Virus record (IMG/VR): IMGVR_UViG_3300033979_000329
Location: 1-47,497 of that record
Length of the DNA stretch: 47,497 nt
Reading direction: 5' to 3' (one strand)
Origin: a virus
The position numbers were made by a program, and so were the translations under genes. The notes under the pieces are model-generated. The model saw only the letters and a list, made by a program, of their open reading frames with translations. It was not told the origin of the DNA and did not search any database. The first letter of the stretch is position 1. Each line of letters starts with the position of its first letter. Shown in pieces: positions 24,062 through 32,053 of this stretch.

Positions 24062-24436
24062 GTGCCCGACCTCTTGTATTCCATCCGAGTGACGCTCGAC
24101 AAAGACGGCTTGCAGCAGTCGTACGCCGCTACGGCGCAGACGTCGAGCATGGCGATCAACGGCCTGATGAGCGTGACGCTCGACCTTGCCACGGCCACCG
24201 AGCAAATCTCGACCGTGACGATGACGACGCTTGGGTTGTGCGTTGCCCGGTCGCTTGTCACCGACACGACTGGCACCACGATCGTCTCGTTCGGCCGCCT
24301 CAGCGGTACGACGCTTTTTGAAAGCGTGCGGCTGGAGCCGGGCGAGATGAACCTGTTCCGCATGTCGCCCGGCAATTACGCCGCCAAGGCCAACGCCAAC
24401 GACGCCCGGCTGCTCATCACCATCTTTGAGGATTGA
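24062..24436 (+). CDS. Small tail-tip protein, 124 aa
   Basis: GTG start following AGGAGAGCACC. Thr/Leu-rich beta protein ('LLYSIRVTLDKDGL', 'ISTVTMTTLGLCVARSLVTD', 'VRLEPGEMNLFRMSPGNYAA', 'ARLLITIFED'). The pattern 'LEPGE...R..PG.YA.KA' is familiar from small phage structural proteins. Function unknown, probably part of the distal tail. Confidence 0.65.
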   Translation: MPDLLYSIRVTLDKDGLQQSYAATAQTSSMAINGLMSVTLDLATATEQISTVTMTTLGLCVARSLVTDTTGTTIVSFGRLSGTTLFESVRLEPGEMNLFRMSPGNYAAKANANDARLLITIFED

Positions 24437-24439
24437 CGC

Positions 24440-24784
24440 GTGGCCGACCGCGTGACATTCGTGCCGAGCGCCGCCGAGCGAATCGCCGCGGCAGTGCGCG
24501 GCTTTGAGGCCGGCGAGCGGAACGGCACGCCTCTGACGTTCAAGCGTCCGCTTCCGCTGCCCGCTGACGCCGTGTTCATGAAACTCGGCAAGACGACTGC
24601 CGCGTGGTCGAAAGGCACGACCGCTACGATTGACGTTTACGCGGGAGGGACGGCGGGTAGTGAGACGCAGACGGGGACGCAGGCTGGAGCGGTCAACAAG
24701 TTCGCCGACGTGTCGTCCAGCAAGTGGGTGATGCTCGGCCTCGGACCGCTGAACGCGTGGTACCTCATTTCGGCGGAGTGCTGA
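24440..24784 (+). CDS. Small structural protein, 114 aa
   Basis: GTG start three bases after the preceding stop. The first part is helical (SAAERIAAAVRGFEAGERNG), the rest beta-rich with Gly and Thr. No motif identified; co-transcription with tail-tip genes suggests a virion role. Confidence 0.65.
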   Translation: MADRVTFVPSAAERIAAAVRGFEAGERNGTPLTFKRPLPLPADAVFMKLGKTTAAWSKGTTATIDVYAGGTAGSETQTGTQAGAVNKFADVSSSKWVMLGLGPLNAWYLISAEC

Positions 24785-24786
24785 TC

Positions 24787-27393
24787 GTGTTTGAAGTCCT
24801 TGCCGTTATCGTGCAGGCAGACCCGGCCCCGTTCGCCGCGTGGGCGATCCTGCTACTTGCACTGGGAATGTACCCGGTTGGCATCCTGCTGCCGTCCTGC
24901 TGCGCGTGCGGCAACGCCCCGTGCGAAAACTGCCCGGCCGGCACTCTGCCCGATACGGTCACCGTGACATTCCCGGCGTGGGACGACGAGATGCTGGGCG
25001 CATACCGGCACCGGATCAGCATCAGCACGATCACTGACTGGGCCGCCGGGGCCGTCCGTCCGTCCGTCCGCGTCAACGAGACGGTGGCCGGCGTGATCAC
25101 GAAAATCGACATCCTCGACGGCGGCTCCGGGTATGCCCTGATCGGCCGCGTCGCCCCGACGCTGACGCTCTCCGGCGGCGGCGGCGTCGGCGCGACGTTC
25201 GCGCCGACGCTCACCAGCAGCGGGACGCCGGCCGTCTGGACGCTCGACAGCGCGACGGCCAGCGGCGGCAGCGGCTACGTTGACGGGTCGTCGCTGACGA
25301 TCACGGCCGCGGCGGGCGACACGACGACGACGAAGGCCTCGGCGACGGTCGTCGCCCGTAGCGAGCCGACGATCACGGCCACGGCCCCGGGCGGCAATGG
25401 GGCGTCCCTGAGTGTTTCGCTGTCGCAGTCCGGGTCGCCGCCGACCTGGGCCGTATCTGGCGTGAGCGTGTCGGCTGGCGGCACGGGCTACACGAACGAA
25501 GGTGGGGTGACGTTCGCCAGCGCAGGCACGACCACCGTTGCCGCACCGGCTGCCACAGTCGGCACGCTTGAGCAGGCGTCGCACGCAGTCGATGCCTCCG
25601 GGGCCGGCGGAATCGGGGCGGCGTTTTCAATCACTTACGAAGAAGATGGGGAGTTCCCGGGCTATTGGTACATCACGAACATCACCGTGACCAACGGCGG
25701 TTCGGGCTACTCGACTGGCGGCACGGTCCTGCTCAAGCCCAACGCCGGAACGCGGTTTGGCTTGTGGCCTGATGGCGACGCCAGCGACATCGAGCTGGGC
25801 TATACGCTGTCGGGCGGCGCGATCGCGAGTGTGTCTGGCTACGACAACGCGGTGTATTACCGTGACCGCGGCATCATTCAGTCAGTGACAGTCACCGATG
25901 GCGGCTCCGTCTACGCAAACACCGGCCCGGCCTACGGCGTCACCGTTACCGCTGGCGGTTCCTATCACCGCGAGGACAAGACGGCTGATCCGTATGTCGC
26001 AGCGCTCAGTTCGGCATCAACCACGGTCGAGGATGGAGGGGCCAACTCCTGCACGCCAAGTCTGACGCCGGTCGTGGACGACGACCCGTATAGCGCGACG
26101 TTCGGCCAAGTGACCTCCGTCACGATCGACGATGGCGGATGCGACCACAATTACCGCGTCCTCAACATCGGGAAACGGTGCTGCAAATCCATATTCGCCG
26201 GCAAGGCGTTCGTTTTGCGGCGGAACCCTTCCGACCCTTGCAAATTCCTCTACGAACGGTGCGAGGGTCTCGGTCTCACGCGCATCGAGCTAATAATCCC
26301 GGCGACCTCGGCTAACTACGGCCGGCAGCACGCAACGCTCACGACATACAGCGGCGACGTTGCAAGCGACGGCGAAACCTGCGCGACAACGTGGACCGCG
26401 ACGACGTTCATCGACGACTGTTCAACGCTCTTGCCAACTGGCGCATCGTCGGGCGACACGCTGGAACTGGAAGCCGGCGAGCGCGTCGCGACCGTAGTGC
26501 CTGGAGGAACGTACACGGCCGCGGCGATAGTTGGTCCGTGTTCGCGGTGCTGCACCAGCGGCACGATGCCGGCCGAGATCGAGGTCGAGCTGGAAAGCAA
26601 TACCCAGCCGAGCGCCGATGGGACTTACGTCCTGTCGCTCGGTGCTGCCGGGACATACGCCGACACCCCCTCCTCTGCGGCGTGGACGTATTCGTCTCCG
26701 CTTGAGTTGGTCGGGGGCAACTTGGGCCGGCGGGTAACCCTGCGCGTGCAGTATCAGCATTGCGGAGGCTGGGGGACGCCCAGCGGCACATACAAACCGG
26801 ACCCAGACGAAACGAGCGATTCATGGTCTGTGCGTGGCTGGGAAAATGCCGCCGTAAACGATGCCTATGACTTCGCGCCGCGGCAGACCGTAAAAGCCCC
26901 GTGGCCGACGGGGGTCGGCGGCGGCGTGCCGAATGCACGCGCGGAAGACCCGTTTCCTGGCACGCAACTCAACTCACAGGATTACATCTCACACTGCGGC
27001 GTGGACTGCTCGACGAAGTGTTACATAGTCGCACAGGTTAGTTTCTGGAACTCGTCGAACAATTCTTACCTGACGAGTGACTTTATCGACAGCATGCCGG
27101 CCGCCGGCGCTCTGATCGCCGACGCGTATGAAGCCGGCGATACGGAGCGGAATAAAGTCATCGCGGGTTTCGAGGCGTTCTACAGTTACTTTTCTGTAAT
27201 CCTCACAGGCGGAACCACCTACGATATCGACTTCCCGCCGACGATCGACATCCCCGACAAATGGCCGGGGCGGCGAATGACGCAATCGGTCTGCACGGCG
27301 TGCGAATCGGACCTCTGCGATCCCAGCGGGACGGTAATCACTATCGACTTTCCGCAGTTCAACAACGACACGAACACGCTGACGATACTATGA
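24787..27393 (+). CDS. Large tail-tip/adhesin-like protein with N-terminal membrane helix and Cys modules, 868 aa
   Basis: The GTG at 24787 gives an N-terminus with a strong hydrophobic helix (residues 17-36, AAWAILLLALGMYPVGILL), then a cysteine cluster CCACGNAPCENC. The body has repeated Gly-rich beta units ending in GGSGY or GGTGY with 'TITATAPGGNGASLSV'-like strands (about 90-330), as in phage fibre and baseplate proteins. Two more cysteine modules of similar shape lie at about residue 575 (CSRCCTSGTMPAEIEVEL) and near the C-terminus (CTACESDLCDPSGTVITIDF); each leads into a strand with G-T-x3-I/V pattern. It is probably receptor-binding. A membrane helix at the start of a virion protein is odd. 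Confidence 0.72.
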   Translation: MFEVLAVIVQADPAPFAAWAILLLALGMYPVGILLPSCCACGNAPCENCPAGTLPDTVTVTFPAWDDEMLGAYRHRISISTITDWAAGAVRPSVRVNETVAGVITKIDILDGGSGYALIGRVAPTLTLSGGGGVGATFAPTLTSSGTPAVWTLDSATASGGSGYVDGSSLTITAAAGDTTTTKASATVVARSEPTITATAPGGNGASLSVSLSQSGSPPTWAVSGVSVSAGGTGYTNEGGVTFASAGTTTVAAPAATVGTLEQASHAVDASGAGGIGAAFSITYEEDGEFPGYWYITNITVTNGGSGYSTGGTVLLKPNAGTRFGLWPDGDASDIELGYTLSGGAIASVSGYDNAVYYRDRGIIQSVTVTDGGSVYANTGPAYGVTVTAGGSYHREDKTADPYVAALSSASTTVEDGGANSCTPSLTPVVDDDPYSATFGQVTSVTIDDGGCDHNYRVLNIGKRCCKSIFAGKAFVLRRNPSDPCKFLYERCEGLGLTRIELIIPATSANYGRQHATLTTYSGDVASDGETCATTWTATTFIDDCSTLLPTGASSGDTLELEAGERVATVVPGGTYTAAAIVGPCSRCCTSGTMPAEIEVELESNTQPSADGTYVLSLGAAGTYADTPSSAAWTYSSPLELVGGNLGRRVTLRVQYQHCGGWGTPSGTYKPDPDETSDSWSVRGWENAAVNDAYDFAPRQTVKAPWPTGVGGGVPNARAEDPFPGTQLNSQDYISHCGVDCSTKCYIVAQVSFWNSSNNSYLTSDFIDSMPAAGALIADAYEAGDTERNKVIAGFEAFYSYFSVILTGGTTYDIDFPPTIDIPDKWPGRRMTQSVCTACESDLCDPSGTVITIDFPQFNNDTNTLTIL

Positions 27394-27695
27394 GCGAGTG
27401 CGACTTTTCTGCCGGCCTCGTCTGCCCCGCGTGCGGCTACCGCGCGCGGCACGCGAACACGCACAGAATCTGCCGGCCCGTACCGGAGCCGCCGCCGGTC
27501 ATGCTGGGTGACGCCGTCGCTGCGGGACTGTCGGCCGTCGGCATTACGAAGGAGCGGGTATCCGCAATCTTCGGGAAGGACTGCGGATGCTCAGGCCGGC
27601 AGTCGTGGCTGAATGAAGCCGGCGTTACCGTGCAGCGGCACGCTCGCGCGGCGATCCGCGCGGCGGCCCGCTTCTACGGAATGGAGCAGCCATGA
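27390..27695 (+). CDS. Cysteine-rich small protein, 101 aa
   Basis: ATG overlaps the adhesin stop. A zinc-ribbon-like N-terminus (CPACGYRARHANTHRIC) and a C-terminal CGCSGRQSWLNEAG motif flank a helix. The 'C-x-C-x2-R-x2-WLN' motif recurs in small proteins encoded next to tail-tip genes of environmental phages, as far as I remember. It may be a structural or iron/zinc-binding tail part. Stop overlaps next start. Confidence 0.7.
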   Translation: MSECDFSAGLVCPACGYRARHANTHRICRPVPEPPPVMLGDAVAAGLSAVGITKERVSAIFGKDCGCSGRQSWLNEAGVTVQRHARAAIRAAARFYGMEQP

Positions 27696-27919
27696 AGAAG
27701 TTCGACCCGGTTGACGCTGATGACGCGGACGACGAAGGCCCAAACCCGATCCCTGACGACGATGGCAACGTGGTGCTGAGAAGAGGAGCGAAGCATGGCA
27801 AGGACCAAGCCCCCAAGAAGTCTCGCCGAGTCGGTCGAGGCGACGGTGCAAAACGCACGACCGGGCTACACCAGTTGGTTCCAAAAACTGCCGCCAGACG
27901 CGCAGGCCGAATTCCTTGA
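27692..27919 (+). CDS. Possible small charged protein, 75 aa
   Basis: An ATG overlapping the upstream stop (ATGA) opens a frame with a very acidic N-terminus (DPVDADDADDEG) and a basic C-terminus. Its last 125 bases overlap the next gene in another frame, so the true extent is doubtful; the acidic part up to about 27795 lies outside the overlap and is the better supported part. No family. Confidence 0.5.
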   Translation: MKKFDPVDADDADDEGPNPIPDDDGNVVLRRGAKHGKDQAPKKSRRVGRGDGAKRTTGLHQLVPKTAARRAGRIP

Positions 27920-28052
27920 AGCGAGGCGGCGGTTCGACCGCACGCGGCACCAGAAAACCGCCTTCGCCAAGGCACTGATCGCCGAGGCCAAGGCTCGCGG
28001 TTGGGCGACCGCCGGGGAATCTGTCCTCTGCGTATGGCTGGGGCAGACATGA
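27795..28052 (+). CDS. Small helical protein, 85 aa
   Basis: ATG after GAGGAGCGAAGC, a good ribosome-binding site. The sequence MARTKPPRSLAESVEAT, then FQKLPPDAQAEFLEARRRF and a helical 'FAKALIAEAKARGW' with Trp near the end, looks like a folded DNA- or protein-binding helical domain of the type seen in small phage proteins with a C-terminal 'SVLCVWL'. The stop overlaps the phosphoesterase start. Confidence 0.7.
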   Translation: MARTKPPRSLAESVEATVQNARPGYTSWFQKLPPDAQAEFLEARRRFDRTRHQKTAFAKALIAEAKARGWATAGESVLCVWLGQT

Positions 28053-29197
28053 AGAAACCACTCGCCGATGCTGCCGAGGATCGTGCCGATGACGCCGGCC
28101 GGCTGGCAACCGACGCCGAACTTGCTCGGCTGCGGTCGGAGGTGGCTGGCCTCAAAGGGCGGTACAAGGCGGCCCTTGCTCAGATCGACCGCGAGCGTGA
28201 GCGGGCCGACTCGCTGACCACCCTGCGCGGCCTGACGCAGCCGGCACGCCGAGCCGCCGGGCCGCGCAGGTCGTCGAAGCGGCACGCTGCGACGATGGTT
28301 TTCATGCTGTCCGACGTTCACTGCGAAGAGCGCGTGGACCCGGCGACTGTCAACGGCGTCAACGACTACTCGCTGGAGGTGTGCGAGCGACGGCTTGCCG
28401 AATTGGAGGGCCGACTGTTTGCCATGCTCGCCCACGAACGGCACTTGGCCGACATCCGCCGCATCGCAATCTGGCTGGGCGGCGACTTCATTACCGGGCA
28501 TATCCACCCCGACTGCGTTGAGGTGGCACAACTCTCGCCACCGAACGCGACGCGGTGGATCGGCACGCGGCTGCGGGGCATGATCGACGCCATAGCCGCG
28601 AACGTGGATTCAGTCGTTGTCTGCACGAACGCCGGCAATCACGGGCGGTCTACCGAGAAGCTCCGCATCGCAACCGAACTGGATCATTCGTGGGAGCAGA
28701 TGCTCTACCACACGCTCCAGCGTGAGGAGCGAAATCGGAACGTGGAGTGGCAGATTGCATCCGGCCACCTTGGGTACGTTGACCTCGACGGCTTCGTGCT
28801 GCGAACGACCCACGGCCACAGCATCCGCTACTCGCAGGGCGTCTACGGTTTGGCCTTGCCGGCCACCAAGGCGATCGCCGCGTGGGATGCCAGCCGCCGC
28901 GCGGACCTGACTATTTTCGGGCACTACCACACGTGGGGCTGGCTGCGTGGCGGCCGGTACGTGAGCAACGGCTCGGTGATTGGACACTCCGCGTACTCTA
29001 CTTTCATCAAGGCCGGCGCTCACGACCGCCCCTGCCAAGGGCTCGTCGTGATTGACCACGGCCGCAACGAGGTGACCAAGGCTTACCCGCTGTTTTGCGA
29101 CGGCGACCTGAGGAGCAAGCATGACGACACTCGACGAATCCAACGCCGCACTACGAGCAGCCGTCCGCGAGCGGCTCGACGCCACGCCAAAGGATGA
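28049..29197 (+). CDS. Calcineurin-like metallophosphoesterase, 382 aa
   Basis: Residues 1-60 are a charged coiled coil. From residue 84 the metallophosphoesterase motifs appear in order: LSDVHCEE (Asp89, His91), WLGGDFI (Asp146), TNAGNHGR (Asn197, His198), THGH near 258 and GHYHT near 293. This family hydrolyses phosphodiesters or phosphomonoesters with two metal ions. Phage members include nucleases and nucleotide or RNA repair enzymes. The last 77 bases overlap the next gene, and the tail after 'YPLFCDGDL' is probably unstructured. Confidence 0.9.
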   Translation: MKKPLADAAEDRADDAGRLATDAELARLRSEVAGLKGRYKAALAQIDRERERADSLTTLRGLTQPARRAAGPRRSSKRHAATMVFMLSDVHCEERVDPATVNGVNDYSLEVCERRLAELEGRLFAMLAHERHLADIRRIAIWLGGDFITGHIHPDCVEVAQLSPPNATRWIGTRLRGMIDAIAANVDSVVVCTNAGNHGRSTEKLRIATELDHSWEQMLYHTLQREERNRNVEWQIASGHLGYVDLDGFVLRTTHGHSIRYSQGVYGLALPATKAIAAWDASRRADLTIFGHYHTWGWLRGGRYVSNGSVIGHSAYSTFIKAGAHDRPCQGLVVIDHGRNEVTKAYPLFCDGDLRSKHDDTRRIQRRTTSSRPRAARRHAKG

Positions 29198-29636
29198 CCA
29201 CAAGATGGCGGGATACCAGCCGTTGACGGAACCTCGGCACATCGCCGCAAGTACCGAGGATACGCAATACGACGCGGCGACGATGAAGGCCGCAGCGAAG
29301 CACGTCGAGGCCGCCCGTGAGTCCTACGCACTGAGCGACACCTACGCCGAGTGGGAGCCGGGGTTCCGCCCCGTCACGCCGGCAGAGCAGACGCTGCGGG
29401 ACGCGATCGCCGCGGTCCGCGACCGGCACACGAAGTACGGGCCGCCGGTCGAACATTTTGGCCGCACGGCGTCGCTCGTCAACGCAGCGTTCGGCACGAC
29501 GTTCACCTCGGCGGACTGGGCTCTCGTCATGGTGCTCGACAAGATCGCCCGCCAGATGGGGCCAGCGGCGACCGACGACGCTGCCATCGACATCGCTGGC
29601 TACGCGGCCTGCCACCAGGAGTGCCGACGTGCCTGA
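29121..29636 (+). CDS. DUF6378-like protein, 171 aa
   Basis: The C-terminal ~85 residues carry the pattern I know from DUF6378: 'HTKYGPPVEHFGRTASLVNAAFG', 'WALVMVLDKIARQMGP' and 'AIDIAGYAACHQE'. The family is widespread in phages and of unknown function. The first ~80 residues are variable and charged. ATG lies within the phosphoesterase gene. Confidence 0.78.
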   Translation: MTTLDESNAALRAAVRERLDATPKDDHKMAGYQPLTEPRHIAASTEDTQYDAATMKAAAKHVEAARESYALSDTYAEWEPGFRPVTPAEQTLRDAIAAVRDRHTKYGPPVEHFGRTASLVNAAFGTTFTSADWALVMVLDKIARQMGPAATDDAAIDIAGYAACHQECRRA

Positions 29637-29904
29637 GCCGCTTTCCGACGCCTACCTCCAGCAGTGCGAGCAGGACGCCCGCCGGTTCAGCGGCGCGTAC
29701 ACCGGCACCTCGGGCACGCTCGCGGCCCACGTCATGCGGCTGCTCAAGGAGTTGTCGCGGGTCAAGGGGACGCTCGCCGTTGAGCGAGCGAGGCGTGAGC
29801 AGCACACCTGCCGCTGGGGCGACGACCCGAGTGGGCCTTACGTCTCGGACGAATTCATCGGCGGCCTGCGGGCTGATGGCAACGAGTGCTGGCCGGATAG
29901 ATGA
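29629..29904 (+). CDS. Small hypothetical protein, 91 aa
   Basis: GTG start eight bases after CAGGAG and overlapping the preceding stop by eight bases. A helical, soluble protein ('AYLQQCEQDARRFSG', 'LAAHVMRLLKELSRVKG'). No family recognised. It directly precedes the lipid desaturase gene. Confidence 0.65.
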   Translation: MPEPLSDAYLQQCEQDARRFSGAYTGTSGTLAAHVMRLLKELSRVKGTLAVERARREQHTCRWGDDPSGPYVSDEFIGGLRADGNECWPDR

Positions 29905-29917
29905 GGACGCAGGACGC

Positions 29918-30442
29918 ATGATCGCTCTGTACGTCGTCTCGGCGTGGCTCGCCGCCGACGTTGCCACGGGCATCGTCCATTGGTGGGAGGACCGCTATGG
30001 CGACCCCGCGTGGCCGGTGCTGGGGCGGCACGTCGTGGAGCCCAACATCCGGCACCACTCCGAGCCGCGGGCGTTTCTGGCCGGCGGCTACTGGCAACGC
30101 AACTGGACTACGATCCTGCCCGCGGTCGTCATTGCGATCGCCGCCCTGGCGGCGGGGCAACACTGGCTCGCCCTTGTGGCGGCGTTCTCCAGCCAGGCCA
30201 ACGAGGTTCACGGCTGGGCACACCAGCGATGCTCACGCCCGATACGGGGGCTGCAACTCATCGGCCTGATCTCGTCGCCAGACGGGCATGCGGTCCACCA
30301 TCAATCGCCGTTCAGTACCGACTTCTGCGTCATGAGCGACTTGATGAATCCGCTGCTGTCTGCGTTGGGATTCTGGCGTGGGCTGGAGCGGGCCGTGGGC
30401 TTGGCCGGCGTGCATCCGAGAGCGGAGCGAGAGACTGCCTGA
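29918..30442 (+). CDS. CarF/PEDS1 (TMEM189)-like lipid desaturase, 174 aa
   Basis: The membrane protein carries the full histidine pattern of the Lipid_desat family (PF10520): VHWWEDRYG (His21), EPNIRHHSEP (His46, His47), NEVHGWAH (His98, His102) and DGHAVHHQSP (His124, His127, His128), plus FCVMSDLMNPLL near the end. Hydrophobic segments lie at about 1-20, 65-90 and 112-120. Known members (animal PEDS1/TMEM189 and Myxococcus CarF) desaturate the sn-1 ether chain of plasmanyl lipids to plasmalogens, at a di-iron site. At 174 residues it is a minimal, probably complete version lacking N-terminal extensions. The ATG follows GGACGC. It sits in a phage accessory block; altering host membrane ether lipids is an inference. 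Confidence 0.85.
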   Translation: MIALYVVSAWLAADVATGIVHWWEDRYGDPAWPVLGRHVVEPNIRHHSEPRAFLAGGYWQRNWTTILPAVVIAIAALAAGQHWLALVAAFSSQANEVHGWAHQRCSRPIRGLQLIGLISSPDGHAVHHQSPFSTDFCVMSDLMNPLLSALGFWRGLERAVGLAGVHPRAERETA

Positions 30443-30472
30443 CCGGGCGCGATCGAAACTCGGATGATCCAG

Positions 30473-30501
30473 TTGCTTTCTGCGTGAACCGGTGCTACGA
30501 A
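30473..30501 (+). promoter_or_regulatory. Candidate sigma70-type promoter for the HTH gene
   Basis: TTGCTT at 30473-30478 and TACGAA at 30496-30501 with a 17-base spacer, just upstream of the helix-turn-helix gene and in a gap between modules. Match to consensus is moderate. Confidence 0.35.
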
Positions 30502-30516
30502 TGGAGGCGAACGGCT

Positions 30517-30768
30517 ATGCAGGGAGATGATGCAGTGGTGTACATCAGCGGTCAGGAAGCGGCGAAGCGGCTCGGCGTGGCACCGGTCACGGTCAGCCGC
30601 GTGGCTCGGCGTACCGGAATCGGGGTGTTCGTGGAGGACGGGCGGCTGGCCGCCTTGGCTACGACCGACTTGCCGAAACTCCAGCCGTTTATTCACGCGA
30701 CGGCTGGCAACCCGGTCTGGATCGCCACGCGGGGCAAGAAACTGAAGCCGGCGAAGCGGCGATCCTGA
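30517..30768 (+). CDS. Small helix-turn-helix DNA-binding protein, 83 aa
   Basis: ATG after GGAGGCGAACGG. The N-terminal ~45 residues (YISGQEAAKRLGVAPVTVSR, then VARRTGIGVFVEDGRLAAL) form a MerR/excisionase-type helix-turn-helix. The basic C-terminus ends KKLKPAKRRS. It stands alone at the border of the late and early regions, just before the repeated operator-like block, so it is a candidate regulator of that block. It could be a repressor, an excisionase or a cofactor; no integrase is visible. Confidence 0.78.
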   Translation: MQGDDAVVYISGQEAAKRLGVAPVTVSRVARRTGIGVFVEDGRLAALATTDLPKLQPFIHATAGNPVWIATRGKKLKPAKRRS

Positions 30769-30778
30769 ATCCCCTTAT

Positions 30779-30935
30779 CTATATAGGGAAATTTCAGGGT
30801 GCCCGAAAACGATTCTGAACGTCCCGGTTTTCCCGGCAGCGTCGCGCAAACCCTTGCGCCGCATCGGTTTTGCGTGCCGAGAAAACGCCCGCGAAAACCT
30901 GTTTTGCCGATGCTTTTTTTCTCGGCACCGATCAG
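30779..30935 (+). repeat. Intergenic repeat block R1 (regulatory or replication site candidate)
   Basis: It begins with CTATATAGG-GAAATTTC-AGGG-TGCC (two adjacent 8-base palindromes) and continues with several copies of CGGTTTTnCnCGGCA-like words. An 11-base inverted repeat TGCCGAGAAAA / TTTTCTCGGCA (30875-30885 and 30917-30927) encloses a smaller hairpin GCGAAAAC/GTTTTGC. A related block stands at 42011-42160. No gene is seen in 30769-31004. Confidence 0.6.
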
Positions 30936-31004
30936 TCTCGATTTTTTGGGGGACACCGAGAGTGAAATTGGCCCATATAGGGTAGGGGATTTGACGCGGC
31001 GGCG

Positions 31005-31262
31005 ATGCTGGAGGGCATGCCCCGCACCCGTATCCACGTCAATCAGCACGTGATCCGCCGCAACAAGCGGGCCGGCACCGACGATCCGCCGCTGACGGTC
31101 AAGCGGGGCCGCACGAACACCTACTGCCGGGCGGTCGAGGTGCTGGGGCCGAGCCGCGTCGTCTACTCTCCCTGCCGCCCGCTGTCCTGCGGGGCGAGGG
31201 TCTGGATCGAGACCGACGCCGAGGTGCGGCTGGACGGGGTGGCCCCGCCCCCAAAACCCTGA
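31005..31262 (+). CDS. Conserved small phage protein, 85 aa
   Basis: The body 'RTRIHVNQHVIRRNKR', 'TVKRGRTNTYCRAVEVLGPSRVVYSP' and 'LSCGARVWIETDAEV' belongs to a short protein that I recognise from many unrelated environmental phages, with no assigned function. ATG 31005 or the internal ATG 31017, preceded by GGAGG at short spacing, are both possible; the conserved part begins at the second. It is the first gene after the R1 block. Confidence 0.78.
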   Translation: MLEGMPRTRIHVNQHVIRRNKRAGTDDPPLTVKRGRTNTYCRAVEVLGPSRVVYSPCRPLSCGARVWIETDAEVRLDGVAPPPKP

Positions 31263-31314
31263 CCCCCCGTTTTCCCCGGCGAAAACGCACAAAAAATATT
31301 TTACCGCCCCCCTA

Positions 31315-31343
31315 TTGACAGCCGATATCCTTTGTGGGATGAT
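31315..31343 (+). promoter_or_regulatory. Early promoter P1
   Basis: TTGACA at 31315-31320 with a 17-base spacer to GATGAT (31338-31343). An AT-rich AAAAAATATTTT lies upstream at 31291-31302. The leader holds the hairpin CGCGG-CGGACA-CCGCG (31355-31370), then ACGGAGAACGAACGATG. The same arrangement recurs at P2, which argues that it is real. Confidence 0.75.
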
Positions 31344-31395
31344 TCAGGGGTCAACGCGGCGGACACCGCGAGACGCCAACAACGGAGAACGAACG

Positions 31396-31737
31396 ATGAC
31401 GATCACTCAGGTCACTAAGCAGTTTCACGATGACCCGTCCCGCACCTACACGGTAGAGCAGACCGAGGCCGAGATCACGATTGGCGGCGTCACCAAGACC
31501 GTGACGTTGCAGCGGTTGTCGCCTTCGCACAACTGGCTGCCTGCCACGGATCGCCCGATCAACTCCGTTGTCGTTCGCTTCCCGACCGGCGCGAAGGAGC
31601 ATCTGATCGGCTGCTACGCCGCCTACCAGCGAGGCAGCCGGTGGTTCTTGTCGGCAAGTGGATTTCGCAATTCGAACCGCATGTCGGTTGTCCGCTGGGC
31701 CGCCGATGACGAAACCGGCAGCGGGTGGAACCGCTGA
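31396..31737 (+). CDS. Small early protein, 113 aa
   Basis: First gene of the P1 transcript; ATG after CGGAGAACGAACG. Beta-rich sequence (YTVEQTEAEITIGGVTKTVTL), then a basic Trp/Arg-rich second half (RWFLSASGFRNSNRMSVVRW). No family recognised. As the first early gene it is a candidate host-takeover factor. Confidence 0.7.
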   Translation: MTITQVTKQFHDDPSRTYTVEQTEAEITIGGVTKTVTLQRLSPSHNWLPATDRPINSVVVRFPTGAKEHLIGCYAAYQRGSRWFLSASGFRNSNRMSVVRWAADDETGSGWNR

Positions 31738-31752
31738 TCGCCCGGCTACCTC

Positions 31753-31779
31753 AACCCCGCCGCACAGTGCGGCGGGGTT
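31753..31779 (+). terminator. Perfect hairpin without T-run
   Basis: AACCCCGCCGCAC and GTGCGGCGGGGTT form a perfect 13-base inverted repeat with almost no spacer, 13 bases after the first early gene. No T-tract follows, so it may be a weak terminator, an mRNA-stabilising hairpin or a processing site that sets the level of the following genes. Confidence 0.55.
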
Positions 31780-31809
31780 CCACGGACTCAAGACTACGGA
31801 GACACGACG

Positions 31810-31980
31810 ATGACCGGCAACAGCGAATGGATCGAGAAGAAGGTGGCCGCGATGCTGGCTGACCTGCGGCGAAGCGGATTTTGGGACAGCGGAATCGACG
31901 AGGCCCGTCACCTGCAACGCACCTACGGGTACACGTGGGACGTGGCACTGAAGATTTCCTGCGACTACTGGTGCAAGTGA
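31810..31980 (+). CDS. Small early protein, 56 aa
   Basis: ATG after ACGGAGACACGACG. Helical, with 'EWIEKKVAAMLADLRRSGFWD' and 'YTWDVALKISCDYWCK' at the end. Many Trp and Cys for its size. Its TGA is the first part of the repeated TGATTGTTCGG element. Function unknown. Confidence 0.65.
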   Translation: MTGNSEWIEKKVAAMLADLRRSGFWDSGIDEARHLQRTYGYTWDVALKISCDYWCK

Positions 31981-31988
31981 TTGTTCGG
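31978..31988 (+). repeat. Stop-linked repeat TGATTGTTCGG, copy 1
   Basis: The TGA is the stop codon of the preceding 56-aa gene. The leader that follows ends AACGGAGGACGGGACGATG. Confidence 0.7.
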
Positions 31989-32053
31989 ACACCCGTGCTG
32001 CGGGCGTTCCGCAGCGCGGTCGGGGCGATGGGACTTCAACGGAGGACGGGACG

